The notes under the pieces are model-generated. The model was not told the origin of the DNA. It saw only the letters and a list, made by a program, of their open reading frames with translations, and made no database searches. A stretch of DNA of 64,000 nt from Bin76 sp963665765 (GTDB lineage: Bacteria; Actinomycetota; Acidimicrobiia; Spongiisociales; ZC4RG35), in contig OY762464.1 in assembly GCA_963665765.1 (NCBI GenBank), positions 1,798,001 to 1,862,000 on the forward strand, written 5' to 3'. This document shows, in pieces, positions 8,124-16,554 of this stretch; positions within the stretch are counted from its first letter, which is position 1; every line of letters starts with the position of its first letter. The translations under genes were made by a program, and so were the position numbers.

Positions 8124-8903
8124 ATGAGCAACTATCCGATCAGAATCGGGTTGCAATTGCAACCCCAACACGCCGAATACTCTGAAATCAGATCCGCGGC
8201 CCGACAAGCCGAGGAGATCGGCGCGGATGTGGTGTTCAACTGGGATCACTTCTATCCGCTCTACGGGGATGCCCGAGGCAAGCATTTCGAATGCTGGACG
8301 ATGCTGGGGGCTTGGGCCGAATCCACCAGCCGGGTGGAGATCGGGGCTCTGGTGACTTGCAACTCCTATCGCAACCCCGATCTGTTGGCGGATATGGCCC
8401 GCACCGTGGATCACATTTCGGGTGGCCGGCTCATCCTGGGGATAGGGTCGGGGTGGTTTCGCTGGGATTACGACTCCTATGGCTACGAGTTCGGAACGGT
8501 CGGGAGCCGGCTGGACGATCTGGCCGCCGCTCTGCCTCGCATCGAGGCTCGGTGGGAAAAGCTCAACCCGGCGCCGCTTCGCAAGATCCCGATTCTGATC
8601 GGGGGAATGGGGGAGAAAAAGACCCTCCGTTTGGTGGCTCGACACGGCGACATCTGGCATGGCTTCGGAACTCCGGACACCATGGTCCACAAAAACTCGG
8701 TGATCGACCGGTGGTGTGAAGTGGAGGGCCGCGATCCGGCCGCCATTGAACGGTCATGCAATGTGCAAGATGCCCCGGTTTCGACGGGTGACGATTATGT
8801 GGCCGCCGGAGTCACCTTCTTGCTGGCGAGCACCGTCGGCCCCGACTATGACCTGTCAGATCTGGAGAAGTGGGTGGCCTGGCGCGACGATCGGCAGGGA
8901 TAG
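8124..8903 (+). CDS. LLM-class, probably F420-dependent oxidoreductase
   Basis: 259 residues of the luciferase-like TIM-barrel family. The opening IRIGLQLQPQHAEYSEIR, then GADVVFNWDHFYPLYG, the non-prolyl cis-peptide region and GRLILGIGSGWFRWDYDSYGYEFG are typical of actinobacterial F420-dependent enzymes. It is somewhat short (usually 280-340). ATG 8124 follows GAGGAG by 3 nt. A cofactor F420 biosynthesis gene (cofC) at 33.2 kb supports F420 use. The substrate is unknown. A strong hairpin lies 45 bases downstream. Confidence 0.85.
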   Translation: MSNYPIRIGLQLQPQHAEYSEIRSAARQAEEIGADVVFNWDHFYPLYGDARGKHFECWTMLGAWAESTSRVEIGALVTCNSYRNPDLLADMARTVDHISGGRLILGIGSGWFRWDYDSYGYEFGTVGSRLDDLAAALPRIEARWEKLNPAPLRKIPILIGGMGEKKTLRLVARHGDIWHGFGTPDTMVHKNSVIDRWCEVEGRDPAAIERSCNVQDAPVSTGDDYVAAGVTFLLASTVGPDYDLSDLEKWVAWRDDRQG

Positions 8904-8947
8904 CTCTTCGCCTCGTATTCTCGAAACCGACATCCGATAACAAAAGA

Positions 8948-8977
8948 AGAAGGGGGCCCCGTCGGGGGCCCCCTTCT
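8948..8977 (-). terminator. Strong intrinsic-terminator-like hairpin between convergent genes
   Basis: A perfect 13-bp stem (AGAAGGGGGCCCC paired with GGGGCCCCCTTCT) with a 4-base loop. Read on the minus strand, the stem is followed by CTTCTTTTG, a T-rich tail, so it fits best as the end of the minus-strand transporter operon. The plus-strand side has only a weak tail but could also stop the oxidoreductase transcript. Confidence 0.8.
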
Positions 8978-9000
8978 CTATGCGGTTTTCCCGTTCCCGG

Positions 9001-11211
9001 CTACCGCAGGCTGATGCTGGGGTCGATGAATTCGTTGGTGACTATGTCGGTGGCGGTTACGTTTGGGTCCCAGGTGTTGAGTGCCTGGGGTCCGTAGATC
9101 TCGCTGAGGAGAGCGATCACTTCGTTGACTCGGGCGATGTCGAAGTCGCCGATGGTGTCGTTGGGTCCGTTACCGATCAATCCCAGTTCGAGTTGGGCGT
9201 CGTGGGAGTACTGCGCCACTCCGGGGCTGTACTGCCAGAAGCTGTCCAGGGCGGCCACGATCTCCACGATCGTGGCATTGGTGGCAGCCGGATCAGCGGC
9301 GTAGTCGACCTGCGCCTGCTGGATCATGGGCACGAACAACTCCCAACAATCCCGATATTGCTCGACGATGTCAGGCTTGGTGGCCAACAGCTGGGGATAC
9401 ATCTCCAAACCGGAGTCGTGGATCAGCATGAAATCGACCGGTTTGCCCCAGTCGGTGAACTCGTTCTGATACTGGTAGGGCTCTGCCGACGCGAATCCCT
9501 GTTGGACCAGGTTCCCCTCGGCGATGAACCGAGCTGGGGACCCGTCATAGGAGGCGTCGATCTGGTCTTCTGAAACCCAGCCTTTGCCTAACAGGTAGTC
9601 GATGTAGGTGGCGCCCTCGAAATACAGCAGGGTGGCGCCCGACGCGCCGATGTCGGCGAAGCTGTCGAACGAATACACTGCCGGGTCCCACATCACGATC
9701 TGGGGGTTCTTGTCCCTCGGGGCCGCGATGCCGATGGTCGGCTGCGTGGCCGACAGGCGCACCTGTTCGTCGGTGTTGGTGTAGGCCAGATGAATTTCGT
9801 CATCCGAATAGAGCAGGGAGATGTCGTTCTGGAAACCGATGTAGGGACCACCCGCGCGGACTTGCAGCATCACTCCGGTGTCGCCGATCTCGTTGGTGTA
9901 AGTCCCGTTGGTGCTGTCGATCTCACCACCCGGACCGGCCAACTGATACAACTCCGAATGCTCAGCCTCGGGGAACCAGTCGGTCTGCACCACAATCGTA
10001 GAAGGACACACATCCGCCAGAGAGGCCATGGGCATGTCATCTGTATCCATCGACGGCAGGCTGATGCTGGGGTCGATGAATTCGTTGGTGACTATGTCGG
10101 TGGCGGTTACGTTCGGGTCCCAGGTGTTGAGTGCCTGGGGTCCGTAGATCTCGCTGAGGAGAGCGATCACTTCGTTGACTCGGGCGATGTCGAAGTCGCC
10201 GATGGTGTCGTTGGGTCCGTTACCGATCAATCCCAGTTCGAGTTGGGCGTCGTGGGAGTACTGCGCCACTCCGGGGCTGTACTGCCAGAAGCTGTCCAGG
10301 GCGGCCACGATCTCCACGATCGTGGCATTGGTGGCAGCCGGATCAGCGGCGTAGTCGACCTGCGCCTGCTGGATCATGGGCACGAACAACTCCCAACAAT
10401 CCCGATATTGCTCGACGATGTCAGGCTTGGTGGCCAACAGCTGGGGATACATCTCCAAACCGGAGTCGTGGATCAGCATGAAATCGACCGGTTTGCCCCA
10501 GTCGGTGAACTCGTTCTGATACTGGTAGGGCTCTGCCGACGCGAATCCCTGTTGGACCAGGTTCCCCTCGGCGATGAACCGAGCTGGGGACCCGTCATAG
10601 GAGGCGTCGATCTGGTCTTCTGAAACCCAGCCTTTGCCTAACAGGTAGTCGATGTAGGTGGCGCCCTCGAAATACAGCAGGGTGGCGCCCGACGCGCCGA
10701 TGTCGGCGAAGCTGTCGAACGAATACACTGCCGGGTCCCACATCACGATCTGGGGGTTCTTGTCCCTCGGGGCCGCGATGCCGATGGTCGGCTGCGTGGC
10801 CGACAGGCGCACCTGTTCGTCGGTGTTGGTGTAGGCCAGATGAATTTCGTCATCCGAATAGAGCAGGGAGATGTCGTTCTGGAAACCGATGTAGGGACCA
10901 CCCGCGCGGACTTGCAGCATCACTCCGGTGTCGCCGATCTCGTTGGTGTAAGTCCCGTTGGTGCTGTCGATCTCACCACCCGGACCGGCCAACTGATACA
11001 ACTCCGAATGCTCAGCCTCGGGGAACCAGTCGGTCTGCACCACAATCGTAGAAGGACACACATCCGCCAGAGAGGCCATGGATGCTTCGGTGGTGGTGGG
11101 TGCCGGGGCGGTGGTAGCGACTTCGGCCTCGTCGTCGCCGCAAGCCGCCACTACCAGGGCCAGGACGGCCAGGGCAACCAGCCACCTGGGGATTTTTTGG
11201 GTGTTAGTCAT
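9001..11211 (-). CDS. ABC-transporter solute-binding lipoprotein with two tandem, identical NMT1/THI5-like domains
   Basis: 736 residues from ATG 11211, chosen because AAAGGAG lies 8 nt upstream (an ATG at 11229 lacks one). A lipoprotein signal ends in LALVVAAC (C24), followed by a Thr/Ala/Pro-rich spacer to residue 44. Residues 45-386 and 395-736 are the same 342-residue domain twice, joined by about eight residues around SMDTDDMP. Each copy has the ligand-sensing pattern of NMT1/THI5-like binding proteins (TDWFPEAEHSELYQLAG). A normal protein of this type has one domain of 320-350 residues. It is the last gene of a transporter/amidohydrolase operon and should bind its ligand outside the membrane. 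Confidence 0.85.
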   Translation of the reverse strand: MTNTQKIPRWLVALAVLALVVAACGDDEAEVATTAPAPTTTEASMASLADVCPSTIVVQTDWFPEAEHSELYQLAGPGGEIDSTNGTYTNEIGDTGVMLQVRAGGPYIGFQNDISLLYSDDEIHLAYTNTDEQVRLSATQPTIGIAAPRDKNPQIVMWDPAVYSFDSFADIGASGATLLYFEGATYIDYLLGKGWVSEDQIDASYDGSPARFIAEGNLVQQGFASAEPYQYQNEFTDWGKPVDFMLIHDSGLEMYPQLLATKPDIVEQYRDCWELFVPMIQQAQVDYAADPAATNATIVEIVAALDSFWQYSPGVAQYSHDAQLELGLIGNGPNDTIGDFDIARVNEVIALLSEIYGPQALNTWDPNVTATDIVTNEFIDPSISLPSMDTDDMPMASLADVCPSTIVVQTDWFPEAEHSELYQLAGPGGEIDSTNGTYTNEIGDTGVMLQVRAGGPYIGFQNDISLLYSDDEIHLAYTNTDEQVRLSATQPTIGIAAPRDKNPQIVMWDPAVYSFDSFADIGASGATLLYFEGATYIDYLLGKGWVSEDQIDASYDGSPARFIAEGNLVQQGFASAEPYQYQNEFTDWGKPVDFMLIHDSGLEMYPQLLATKPDIVEQYRDCWELFVPMIQQAQVDYAADPAATNATIVEIVAALDSFWQYSPGVAQYSHDAQLELGLIGNGPNDTIGDFDIARVNEVIALLSEIYGPQALNTWDPNVTATDIVTNEFIDPSISLR
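9006..10031 (-). repeat. Tandem duplication, copy encoding the second domain
   Basis: 1,026 bp, the downstream member (in transcription direction) of a direct repeat with period 1,050 bp inside the solute-binding gene. It differs from the other copy at one base seen by eye (T at 9064 versus C at 10114), which is silent (Pro codon). Identity breaks abruptly at 9005 and 10032; 24 unique bases (10032-10055) separate the copies and keep the frame. Confidence 0.93.
10056..11081 (-). repeat. Tandem duplication, copy encoding the first domain
   Basis: 1,026 bp, the upstream member (in transcription direction) of the direct repeat. It follows the sequence for the signal peptide and Thr-rich spacer, which is present only once. 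Confidence 0.93.
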
Positions 11212-11287
11212 AGAAGGTGCTCCTTTCATTCAAATGTTTTCAGTGTGATACCTTCGCAAGGTTTTTCCGATCCGGACGGCAGGCGCT

Positions 11288-12097
11288 TCAGGTGGTTTCG
11301 TGCCATTTGCCAACGGCCAGCCTGCTCAGCAGCCCGAACGCCCAAAATACTAGGATGCCCAACAGGGAGGAAAACACCAGTGCGGTGAATAGTTGCTCGG
11401 TGAGGAGTCTCCCCCGATACAGATCGAGCAGTCTCCCCAGCCCGGGGATACCCTTGCGGAAAAAGAACTCGCCCACGATGGCGCCGATCACCGACAGGCC
11501 GGCGGAGATGCGAAACCCGGCGAAAATGGCCGGGAGGGCGTTGGGGAACTGCAGCTTGATGAGGCGAGTGAACCGATTTGCCCGATGAAGCGTGAAGAGG
11601 TCGTGGAAGGAAGGGGGGACCGACTGGAGCCCGAACAACGTGTTGGTGATGATCGGGAAGATGGAAATGATCACGCACACCACCACCCGGCTGTTGAACC
11701 CGAATCCCAGCCACAGTCCCACCAGGGGGACGATGGCCAGAATCGGCACGGTCTGAATCACCACCGCATAGGGATAGAAGGAAGTCTCCACCCACTTGGC
11801 CTGGCTCATCATGATGGCCGAGGTCATGCCCAACACTATGGCGATCAACAGCCCCGACATCGACACCGCCACGGTCCAGAGCAGGCCTTCCAGCACCTGG
11901 AACAGGTTGTCCTGGTTGAGGAAACCGACCTTGAGTACCTCGTCGGGAGCGGGGAGCAGGAACTGCCGGTCGGGATCGAGGATCACGAGGCTGATGAAGT
12001 ACCACACTCCCAGCACCACCATTAACACCAAAACGGGTGGCCCCATCCGATAGGTGGAGGATCGCAGGCGCGCGAGGGCGGGTCGGGGCTCGGCCAC
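11288..12097 (-). CDS. ABC transporter permease (SsuC/ThiX type)
   Basis: 269 residues with about six membrane helices. The BPD-transport coupling loop is seen as FHDLFTLHRANRFTRLIKLQFPNALPAIFAGFRIS (about 165-200), with the E-A-A-like turn. The N-terminal helix PPVLVLMVVLGVWYFISLV and the end LGILVFWAFGLLSRLAVG are typical of importers for nitrate, sulfonates, pyrimidine precursors and flavins. The GTG start at 12097 overlaps the last base of the ATPase stop. The gene lies 76 bases before the binding protein. Confidence 0.9.
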   Translation of the reverse strand: MAEPRPALARLRSSTYRMGPPVLVLMVVLGVWYFISLVILDPDRQFLLPAPDEVLKVGFLNQDNLFQVLEGLLWTVAVSMSGLLIAIVLGMTSAIMMSQAKWVETSFYPYAVVIQTVPILAIVPLVGLWLGFGFNSRVVVCVIISIFPIITNTLFGLQSVPPSFHDLFTLHRANRFTRLIKLQFPNALPAIFAGFRISAGLSVIGAIVGEFFFRKGIPGLGRLLDLYRGRLLTEQLFTALVFSSLLGILVFWAFGLLSRLAVGKWHETT

Positions 12098-12798
12098 TAT
12101 TCGTCCCTCAGCACTTCGGAGACCTCGCCGGTCAACTCGGCGAACGTCGGGTCGAATCTGAGATCCAGATGGCGGGGATAGGGAAAGGGGACCTGAAAAG
12201 AATTGAGGATTCGCCCGGGCCGGGAGGACATCACCAGCACGTCGGTGGACAGAAACACCGCTTCATACAGGTTGTGGGTGATGAACACCGCTCCGAAACC
12301 GGCGTGGGTGAAAATGCGGAGCAATTCGGCGTTCAGGTACTCCCGGGTGATCTCGTCCAAAGCGCCGAACGGCTCATCGAAAAAGAACAGCGGAGGATCC
12401 AGGGTGAGCGATCGCGCCAGGGAGACCCGCATTTTCATGCCTCCCGACAAGGAGGCCGGGTAGTGTTGATCGAACCCGCCCAGGCCCACCAGTTCAATGG
12501 CGTCTTCGGCTCGTCGGCGGCGTTCCTTGCGCTCCAATCCGCGCAGTTCGCAGAACAGCTCCACGTTTTTCTGCACCGTTCTCCAGGGCAGCAGGGTGGC
12601 GTCCTGAAAGACATAGCCCAGGGTCCCCTCGGCTTTGCGCACTTCGCCCGAAGTGACCGGCAGCAGGTCCGAACCCATTCGGAGCAACGTGGACTTTCCA
12701 CAACCGGAGGGGCCGACCACGGTCACGAACTGTCCCGGTTCAACCGAAAAGGAGACCTTGTCCACCGCGTGGGTTCCGTCAGGGAAGGTCTTGCTCAC
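12097..12798 (-). CDS. ABC transporter ATP-binding protein (SsuB/TauB type)
   Basis: 233 residues from GTG 12798. Walker A GPSGCGKST, Q-loop YVFQDATLLPW, signature LSGGMKMRVSLARSL, Walker B PPLFFFDEPFGALDE and H-loop FITHNLYEAVFLS are all present. The frame continues upstream with LITFDQV before SKTFPDG, which is the usual first strand of the family, so translation probably starts earlier at a rare codon (CTG 12816 is the best placed; there is no ATG, GTG or TTG before the previous stop). It powers the importer formed with the permease and binding protein. Confidence 0.9.
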   Translation of the reverse strand: MSKTFPDGTHAVDKVSFSVEPGQFVTVVGPSGCGKSTLLRMGSDLLPVTSGEVRKAEGTLGYVFQDATLLPWRTVQKNVELFCELRGLERKERRRRAEDAIELVGLGGFDQHYPASLSGGMKMRVSLARSLTLDPPLFFFDEPFGALDEITREYLNAELLRIFTHAGFGAVFITHNLYEAVFLSTDVLVMSSRPGRILNSFQVPFPYPRHLDLRFDPTFAELTGEVSEVLRDE

Positions 12799-12856
12799 TT
12801 GATCGAAGGTGATCAGGGTGGATTCGGAAGAATTGCCTGTTGAAATGTTGAGACCC

Positions 12857-14074
12857 CTATCCGTGTTCGAGGTTGTTTCCGACAGCTACCACTTCGCCTG
12901 CCCTTATGGTAATCCGGGCGGGCCGAACAGAGAGAGCCTGGTTGATGGTGTTGGCCTTCACCAGCACCAAATCGGCCTGCTGTGGGGCGGCCAGGGTGGA
13001 ACGACCGTCGCAGAGAGCGGCCAGCAGCCGGGCATCGTCATACAGGTGCCCGGCCAATCGGGCCAGGTATCCAACCTCCAAGGGGTCGGCGGTGGGGAAG
13101 GGACAGAAGGTGTCGTCCACGTTGTCCACCCCCAGCCTCACATGCACGCCCTCCTCCACCAGCAGGTTGATGGGCGCCAAGGCGCGACGGGGAGAATGAA
13201 CGCGGTATTCGTGGAGAAGCAGGTTGGTGCGGGGCTGGCAGTGCACGGTTACTCCCAACCCCGCCATGCGACGGGCCAAGACGCGAGTTTGACCCTCGGG
13301 AAGGGCGCTCAGCAAACAGCAATGGCTGAAAGAAGCCCTACCCCCCAAGTTGAAGCGCTCCAGCTCGTCGAGGGCGAAGTCCATCAGCAGGCGGGTGGGA
13401 TCGAGCGTTTCGTCGATGTGAATATCCACTTCCACTCCCGTCTCGGACGCCAGTTCCATCATGGCGCTGACCGCTTGCCGGGGTCGGCTGTCGTGGTTCG
13501 GCGACCCGCCCAGCAGTTGGTATCTGCCTTTGACGAGATCGTTACGGAGCCGCTTCAACTCCTCGGAGTCGGTTAGAGTGCCCTCCACTGCGAAGGCCAC
13601 CAGTTCGATCTCGATACGATCGGCCAAGTCCTCCCGGACTTGCGTCATAACCGGCCAACGGGGCGGAGCAAGGGCGACGGGAAGGTGTCCGACATGTCCC
13701 CGGGCCCGGGTGGCGCCGTTGGCAGCCAGGGTGGAGAACAGGCGCGCGGCGCGTTCTCGGGCCGTCTTGGCCACGTATCCGGCCGGCCTGATCCCCAGTT
13801 CGATGGCGTCTTCCAGGGAGTGGGGGGGACGCGGGGCGCCGACATAGGCGCGGTCGGGATGCAGATGTGGATCGGCGAAAGAGGGCAGGGCCAGATGGGT
13901 GACAGTCCCGGTGGCTTCCTGCGCGCCGGTGGGGGCGGGGCCGATCTTTTGAATATGGCCACCGTGCAGGGATATGACCTGAGGAGGTTGGTATCCGGGC
14001 ACTCTGAGCGGTCCGATCTTTTCGGGCCGATCGCCGAGGGTCAACTGATCGGGGTGGGCAACCGGCGCGGTCAT
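12857..14074 (-). CDS. Cytosine-deaminase-like amidohydrolase
   Basis: 405 residues from ATG 14074, which overlaps the stop of the preceding amidohydrolase gene (ATGA). Metal and catalytic motifs follow the CodA order: LPSFADPHLHPDRAY (HxH), GSPNHDSRP, VDIHIDETLDPTR (HxDE), ASFSHCCLLSALPE and RLGVDNVDDTFCPFPTADPL (catalytic Asp). CodA deaminates cytosine and related cyclic amidines. The substrate here is unknown, but the co-transcribed ABC importer suggests an imported heterocycle. Confidence 0.82.
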   Translation of the reverse strand: MTAPVAHPDQLTLGDRPEKIGPLRVPGYQPPQVISLHGGHIQKIGPAPTGAQEATGTVTHLALPSFADPHLHPDRAYVGAPRPPHSLEDAIELGIRPAGYVAKTARERAARLFSTLAANGATRARGHVGHLPVALAPPRWPVMTQVREDLADRIEIELVAFAVEGTLTDSEELKRLRNDLVKGRYQLLGGSPNHDSRPRQAVSAMMELASETGVEVDIHIDETLDPTRLLMDFALDELERFNLGGRASFSHCCLLSALPEGQTRVLARRMAGLGVTVHCQPRTNLLLHEYRVHSPRRALAPINLLVEEGVHVRLGVDNVDDTFCPFPTADPLEVGYLARLAGHLYDDARLLAALCDGRSTLAAPQQADLVLVKANTINQALSVRPARITIRAGEVVAVGNNLEHG

Positions 14075-15525
14075 TGGTAGAGCGCCGTGGTCAGGGGAAC
14101 GTCCGGGCGATGCAACCCGGCGCGGGTGCGAATGGCCGCCGCTCTCCCGAGCGCCTCGGTGTGGAGCGCCTCCTCGTCCACGCCCAGCACCCGGCCCTCC
14201 CGGTAGCAGGGTCGTCCATCCACCCACGTCTCCATCACCGACCCGGTGGATACCGACCACACCAGGGCCGAAAGGGGGTCTCCATAGGGAATCCAGTCGG
14301 GATGGTTCAAATCCCACAGCACCAGATCGGCCTTTTTCCCCACCTCAAGCGACCCGATCTCCGACTCCCTGCCCAACGCCCTCGCTCCATCGATGGTGGC
14401 CATGCGCAACGCCTGCTCGGCGCCCACCAAAGATGCATCCATTCGGGCGTCCTTGAACAGCCCGGCGGCCAGATGAACCTGCCGATGCAGGTTGAGGTTC
14501 CCGGCCGCCGAAACCCCGTCGGTCCCCAACCCCACCGTAACTCCCGTTTCGATCATCTCCGGGTACCTGCCGATGGCGGTGGCGCCCTTGGCAAGTTTCA
14601 GGGAGGTGGAAGGACAGAACGCCACTTTGGTCTGGTGCGCGGACAACAGTTCCACCTCTTCGGGGGTGACGGCCACGGCATGGGCGATCACCAGGTTGTC
14701 GCCCAGCCCGCCGGCGCGGGCCACCCGGGTGATGGGCCAGACTCCGTGCCGACGTTGGGAAATGTGTGCTTCGGGCAGGGAGGTGGCCAGATGATAGGTG
14801 GCGCCCACTCCCAGCCGGTCCGCCAGTTCCCGGGCGCCTACATGAAGCTCCAGGCTGCAAGGTTCCTTTCCCTCGATGTTCACCCAAACTCCCAGACGTC
14901 CCTGCGCCGCCCCGTTCCAGGTTCGCACTGTGTCCTCCAAGGCCTGCAGCGCCACATCGGCATTGGGGAAGAAGTGGTGGTTGACCATCTCCGGAGACCA
15001 GCCCGCCGGGATCTGTCGGGGTTGGACGTCGGCCGCGTGACGTCCGGTGATCCCGCGGATCCCGGTTGCCTCCACCGCGGCCGCCACCGGGACCGGGTCG
15101 TTCTGGGCGCCCATGTCCAGAAAGCAAGTGGTTCCTCCCCGGAGCATCTCGGCCGTTCCGAGCAGCGATCCGATCTGCTCGTCCGCGACGCTCACCTGGG
15201 CGTAGAAGGGCTTGGCCCAGTGAAACACCCAGGTGCGGGTGTCGATCGTGTCCGGGAACACCGCCCGCGACAGGGTCTCTGACAGGTGCACATGTGAATC
15301 GATCAATCCGGGGGTCAGGCCCTGACGACGGCCGCTCACTCGCTCCACCGTTCGGTTCCGACCGGTCCTGGCCAGCCGTTCATTCACCTCCGTCGTGTTC
15401 CCCAGATCGTGGATACGATCGCCTTCGACCAGGACCGCCGCGTCCTTGATCACCCGATTCTGCGGGTCGCAGGTTATGGCGAACTCCAAATGTTCGATCA
15501 GCGTCGAGGGAGCGGGAGGAACCAC
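14071..15525 (-). CDS. Amidohydrolase of the chlorohydrolase / SAH-deaminase / guanine-deaminase group
   Basis: 484 residues from GTG 15525, with AAAGG just upstream. Motifs: GLTPGLIDSHVHLSE (HxH), EMLRGGTTCFLDMG, a histidine in HAVAVTPEEVELLSAH, VAFCPSTSLKLAKG and GLGTDGVSAAGNLN (catalytic Asp). The C-terminus VGKKADLVLWDLNHPDW rebuilds the beta-sandwich. Relatives deaminate adenosine-like or triazine substrates, and the specificity cannot be read. Translation is coupled to the cytosine-deaminase-like gene downstream. Confidence 0.85.
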   Translation of the reverse strand: MVPPAPSTLIEHLEFAITCDPQNRVIKDAAVLVEGDRIHDLGNTTEVNERLARTGRNRTVERVSGRRQGLTPGLIDSHVHLSETLSRAVFPDTIDTRTWVFHWAKPFYAQVSVADEQIGSLLGTAEMLRGGTTCFLDMGAQNDPVPVAAAVEATGIRGITGRHAADVQPRQIPAGWSPEMVNHHFFPNADVALQALEDTVRTWNGAAQGRLGVWVNIEGKEPCSLELHVGARELADRLGVGATYHLATSLPEAHISQRRHGVWPITRVARAGGLGDNLVIAHAVAVTPEEVELLSAHQTKVAFCPSTSLKLAKGATAIGRYPEMIETGVTVGLGTDGVSAAGNLNLHRQVHLAAGLFKDARMDASLVGAEQALRMATIDGARALGRESEIGSLEVGKKADLVLWDLNHPDWIPYGDPLSALVWSVSTGSVMETWVDGRPCYREGRVLGVDEEALHTEALGRAAAIRTRAGLHRPDVPLTTALYQ

Positions 15526-15554
15526 CGGGCGGCCTTTCGTGTGCTGCCCCGAGC

Positions 15555-16445
15555 TCAGCCCGGGTAGGTGGCCCGGTAACGCATATACAGGTAGTGACCC
15601 GCTTTGCGAACCGAGGCGATCTGCATCCGGGGCGCCTCATCAGGCAGCCAACCGATTCCTTCTACCAGGCTGGGGCGGGGGTTGTCCCGGTTCTCGCCGA
15701 CCACCAGCGGGGAACGGGTGATGAAGGGCTCATTCACGATTCCGGCCCCAAGCAACGCCCCATACAGGGTCGCCCCGCCTTCGCACAGCAGAAACTCCAC
15801 TCCGTAGTCCCCGGCCATGATCCGGGCATAGCGTTCCAGGTCCACCCCGTCGTCTCCGAACTCCAAAATGTCCAATCGACCGGCCGGGCGAACGGTCCTG
15901 CGGAGATGACGGGCGCCGGTCGTGGTGGTGGCCACCACCATGTGGGCATCTTCCATGGAGAAGACCCGGGATTCGGGTGGGAGATTCCCGGCGAAGGTGA
16001 TGTACGAGAAGATGGGCAGTTCCGAACGGTTCTCATGGCTGCGGAGGGCGGCGAAAGCCTCAGAGTCCTCCGGGTATATGTCTTCGGGGGTGTTGATATG
16101 ACGAGGTTCGGCCCGCAGAGTCCCCTCTCCCACCACCACCGCGTCGGCCCGGGCGCGAAGCAGTCCCATCAGCCAGATATCGTTGTCGTCAAAACCTGAG
16201 ATAGGCCCGCCTCCCCGATGATCGGGGTGGTTGAAAGCGACCCGGCCGTCGTGGGCGGTCACGAAGTTCATGGCCAGCAGGGGGAGTCCGTTGCCGGGAG
16301 GGGCAAGCCGCATGGGGCCTCCGTACACCGCCGCAAGGTCGGGATGCAGTTCGACGCCTTCGCCGGGTTCCGTGGTCTCGACATCGAACAGGGTTTCGAA
16401 CGGCAGGGCGGGTCCACGCACCGGGATGGGGGATACCTGGTCCAT
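15555..16445 (-). CDS. RibD C-terminal/dihydrofolate-reductase-fold protein
   Basis: 296 residues from ATG 16445; upstream is AAGGAG with a long spacer plus AGAAAG. The reductase fold is visible in LAMNFVTAHDGRVAFN, LLRARADAVVVGEGTLRAEPR and EFLLCEGGATLYGALLGAGIVNE. RibD-like reductases use NADPH to reduce a pyrimidine ribose or related carbonyl. The N-terminal 40 residues are extra. A further upstream ATG (16571) would overlap the divergent M24 gene. It is first in the operon that continues with two amidohydrolases and the ABC importer (30-base gap). Confidence 0.8.
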   Translation of the reverse strand: MDQVSPIPVRGPALPFETLFDVETTEPGEGVELHPDLAAVYGGPMRLAPPGNGLPLLAMNFVTAHDGRVAFNHPDHRGGGPISGFDDNDIWLMGLLRARADAVVVGEGTLRAEPRHINTPEDIYPEDSEAFAALRSHENRSELPIFSYITFAGNLPPESRVFSMEDAHMVVATTTTGARHLRRTVRPAGRLDILEFGDDGVDLERYARIMAGDYGVEFLLCEGGATLYGALLGAGIVNEPFITRSPLVVGENRDNPRPSLVEGIGWLPDEAPRMQIASVRKAGHYLYMRYRATYPG

Positions 16446-16554
16446 TTCTTTCTTCTGCTCCTTGATTTGCTCCGAAAACCTACGATAACGGGTGAGGTCC
16501 CCTTCGGTTACCCCGGTCGTTAAACTTTGATCGAACCACCTGGGGACACCGAAC

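Noticed and set aside
8948..8977. Long GC palindrome considered as a mobile-element end or CRISPR-like repeat
   Set aside because: Single copy, between convergent genes, with a T-rich tail: a terminator explains it.
9790..11388. Repeated plus-strand open frames that look like a duplicated Asp/Val-rich protein
   Set aside because: They are antisense to the duplicated solute-binding gene and repeat only because that gene is duplicated; no ribosome-binding site or family match.
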